From Deltaproteobacteria bacterium (GTDB lineage: Archaea > Thermoplasmatota > Poseidoniia > Poseidoniales > Poseidoniaceae), in NCBI GenBank assembly GCA_028344335.1, contig JAOMAZ010000016.1:1-32872 (forward strand): DNA of 32,872 nt. Reading direction: 5' to 3'. Below the pieces are notes generated by a model, which saw nothing but the letters and a program-made list of their open reading frames with translations, was not told the DNA's origin and ran no database searches. Position 1 is the stretch's first letter, and every line of letters starts with the position of its first letter. Made by a program: the position numbers and the translations under genes. Below, one piece after another: positions 32,303 through 32,872 of the stretch.

Positions 32303-32872
32303 TCAAGGGGCTCTTGGAACAACTTCTGGCAATGAGCCAAGATGCTCTAATAGAAGAGAAACTACCTCATCAACATCACTAGAGAAATGCAGTAAATTCA
32401 TATCTTCCGGGCTGATCATCCCAGTCTCAATCAATAAATCCCAATCGATTAAGCGTTTCCAATTTTCTGTATTCCAAAGGATGATGGGGAGTTTTTTGGA
32501 AATTTTTCCAGTCTGAATCAAAGTCAAAACTTCGAATAGTTCATCCAATGTTCCAAAACCTCCCGGAAAAACAAGGATTGCTTTAGCAGGATAGACGAAC
32601 CAGAATTTGCGCATCGCGAAATATTTGAATTGAAACCCAAGGTCTGGAGTAATCCATTTATTGATTCCTGGTTCGAATGGCAATTCTATTCCAAGTCCAA
32701 TGTTCCCAGCTTCTGCTTCATAGGCGCCTTTATTCGATGCCTCCATTATCCCAGGTCCCGCACCAGTACAGACGTGGAATCTTTGTGAGCCATCATTCCT
32801 AGCCCCCCCTCCTTCTGCTCTTGGAGTGATTGCCCATTCACTCAATCGTCGTGCTATTTCAGTTGCTGCAAG
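32303..32872 (-). CDS. LOG family (lysine-decarboxylase-like Rossmann) protein, 5' end cut off
   Basis: The reading frame is open to the window end, so the start lies outside; about 189 residues are visible, from LAATEIARRLSEW onward. The signature motifs are GAGPGIMEASNKGA and PGGFGTLDELFEVLTLIQTG (the PGGxGTxxE motif), with AMRKFWFVYPAKAILVFPGG between. LOG proteins are phosphoribohydrolases that remove ribose phosphate from nucleotides; in plants and some bacteria this releases cytokinins. The longer FKYFAMRKFWF subgroup is widespread in archaea and bacteria with less certain substrate. A TTG at 32845 is not the start, because the frame continues upstream with family-like sequence. It lies 40 bases before the unknown gene on the same strand. 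Confidence 0.9.
   Translation of the reverse strand, partial: LAATEIARRLSEWAITPRAEGGGARNDGSQRFHVCTGAGPGIMEASNKGAYEAEAGNIGLGIELPFEPGINKWITPDLGFQFKYFAMRKFWFVYPAKAILVFPGGFGTLDELFEVLTLIQTGKISKKLPIILWNTENWKRLIDWDLLIETGMISPEDMNLLHFSSDVDEVVSLLLEHLGSLPEVVPRAP

Noticed and set aside
32843-32845. TTG as start of the LOG-family protein
   Set aside because: The frame continues to the window end with family-like residues (AATEIARRL), so the gene is cut by the window and not complete.
1-32872. Search for CRISPR arrays, tRNA/rRNA genes, insertion sequences, toxin-antitoxin or defence genes
   Set aside because: No gap exceeds about 175 bases, no long direct repeats were seen by eye, and no transposase, integrase, nuclease-defence or tRNA-like fold was noticed.

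Overview
The window reads as ordinary chromosome from a marine planktonic archaeon, most likely the Thermoplasmatota (Marine Group II/III, 'Ca. Poseidoniales'-like). Archaeal markers are a deoxyhypusine synthase, a zinc-ribbon Lhr-type helicase, a DUF63 membrane protein, a Ser/His-type (S26B) signal peptidase, a long FKBP with a metal-binding tail, a geranylgeranyl reductase-family flavoprotein and a GxGD presenilin-like protease. They sit beside genes of bacterial flavour (uvrB, serS, ccmF, a leucine-degradation carboxylase cluster), a mixture typical of these heterotrophs. The lineage is inferred from gene content only. Coding density is very high. No gap exceeds about 175 bases, and I saw no tRNA, rRNA, CRISPR array, insertion sequence or phage gene.

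Layout. 1-368 (-) is the 5' part of a secreted protein. 369-541 is a divergent intergenic region with a 7-bp GC hairpin and an AT-rich dyad. 542-1963 (+) holds a two-TM protein and a signal peptidase, meeting a hypothetical gene (1924-2460, -) tail to tail with a 40-bp overlap. 2569-5577 (+) is the Lhr-like helicase, whose start region looks frameshifted. 5613-7283 (-) is a dCMP-type deaminase and FolC. 7347-10968 (+) is a presenilin-like protease with a large ectodomain, followed by seryl-tRNA synthetase. 10975-23726 (-) is a long co-directional run. In transcription order it is geranylgeranyl reductase, CcmF, FKBP, DUF63 protein, acyl-CoA carboxylase beta, a LiuC-like hydratase, biotin carboxylase, biotin carrier protein and acetyl-CoA synthetase. 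23834-31116 (+) is UbiD, UbiA, a MazG-like protein, an SDR, UvrB and deoxyhypusine synthase. 31118-32872 (-) is a HAD phosphatase, an unknown epimerase-like protein and a LOG-family protein cut by the window end.

Functional groups. The order carboxylase beta, hydratase, carboxylase alpha matches liuB-liuC-liuD of bacterial leucine degradation. Acetyl-CoA synthetase follows directly, so the block probably turns branched-chain carbon into acetyl-CoA. The UbiD/UbiA pair, with the divergent geranylgeranyl reductase, suggests prenylation and decarboxylation of a quinone precursor and saturation of the prenyl chain. CcmF next door points to c-type cytochromes, so that neighbourhood is respiratory.

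Most worth a second look: (a) the presenilin-like protease carrying a glycosylation-rich, propeller-like domain of about 390 residues in its TM3-TM4 loop; (b) the carboxylase alpha subunit, which is one continuous reading frame broken by a single TAG inside its linker domain; (c) the helicase start, where a G6 run separates a well-formed RBS+ATG from the long reading frame.
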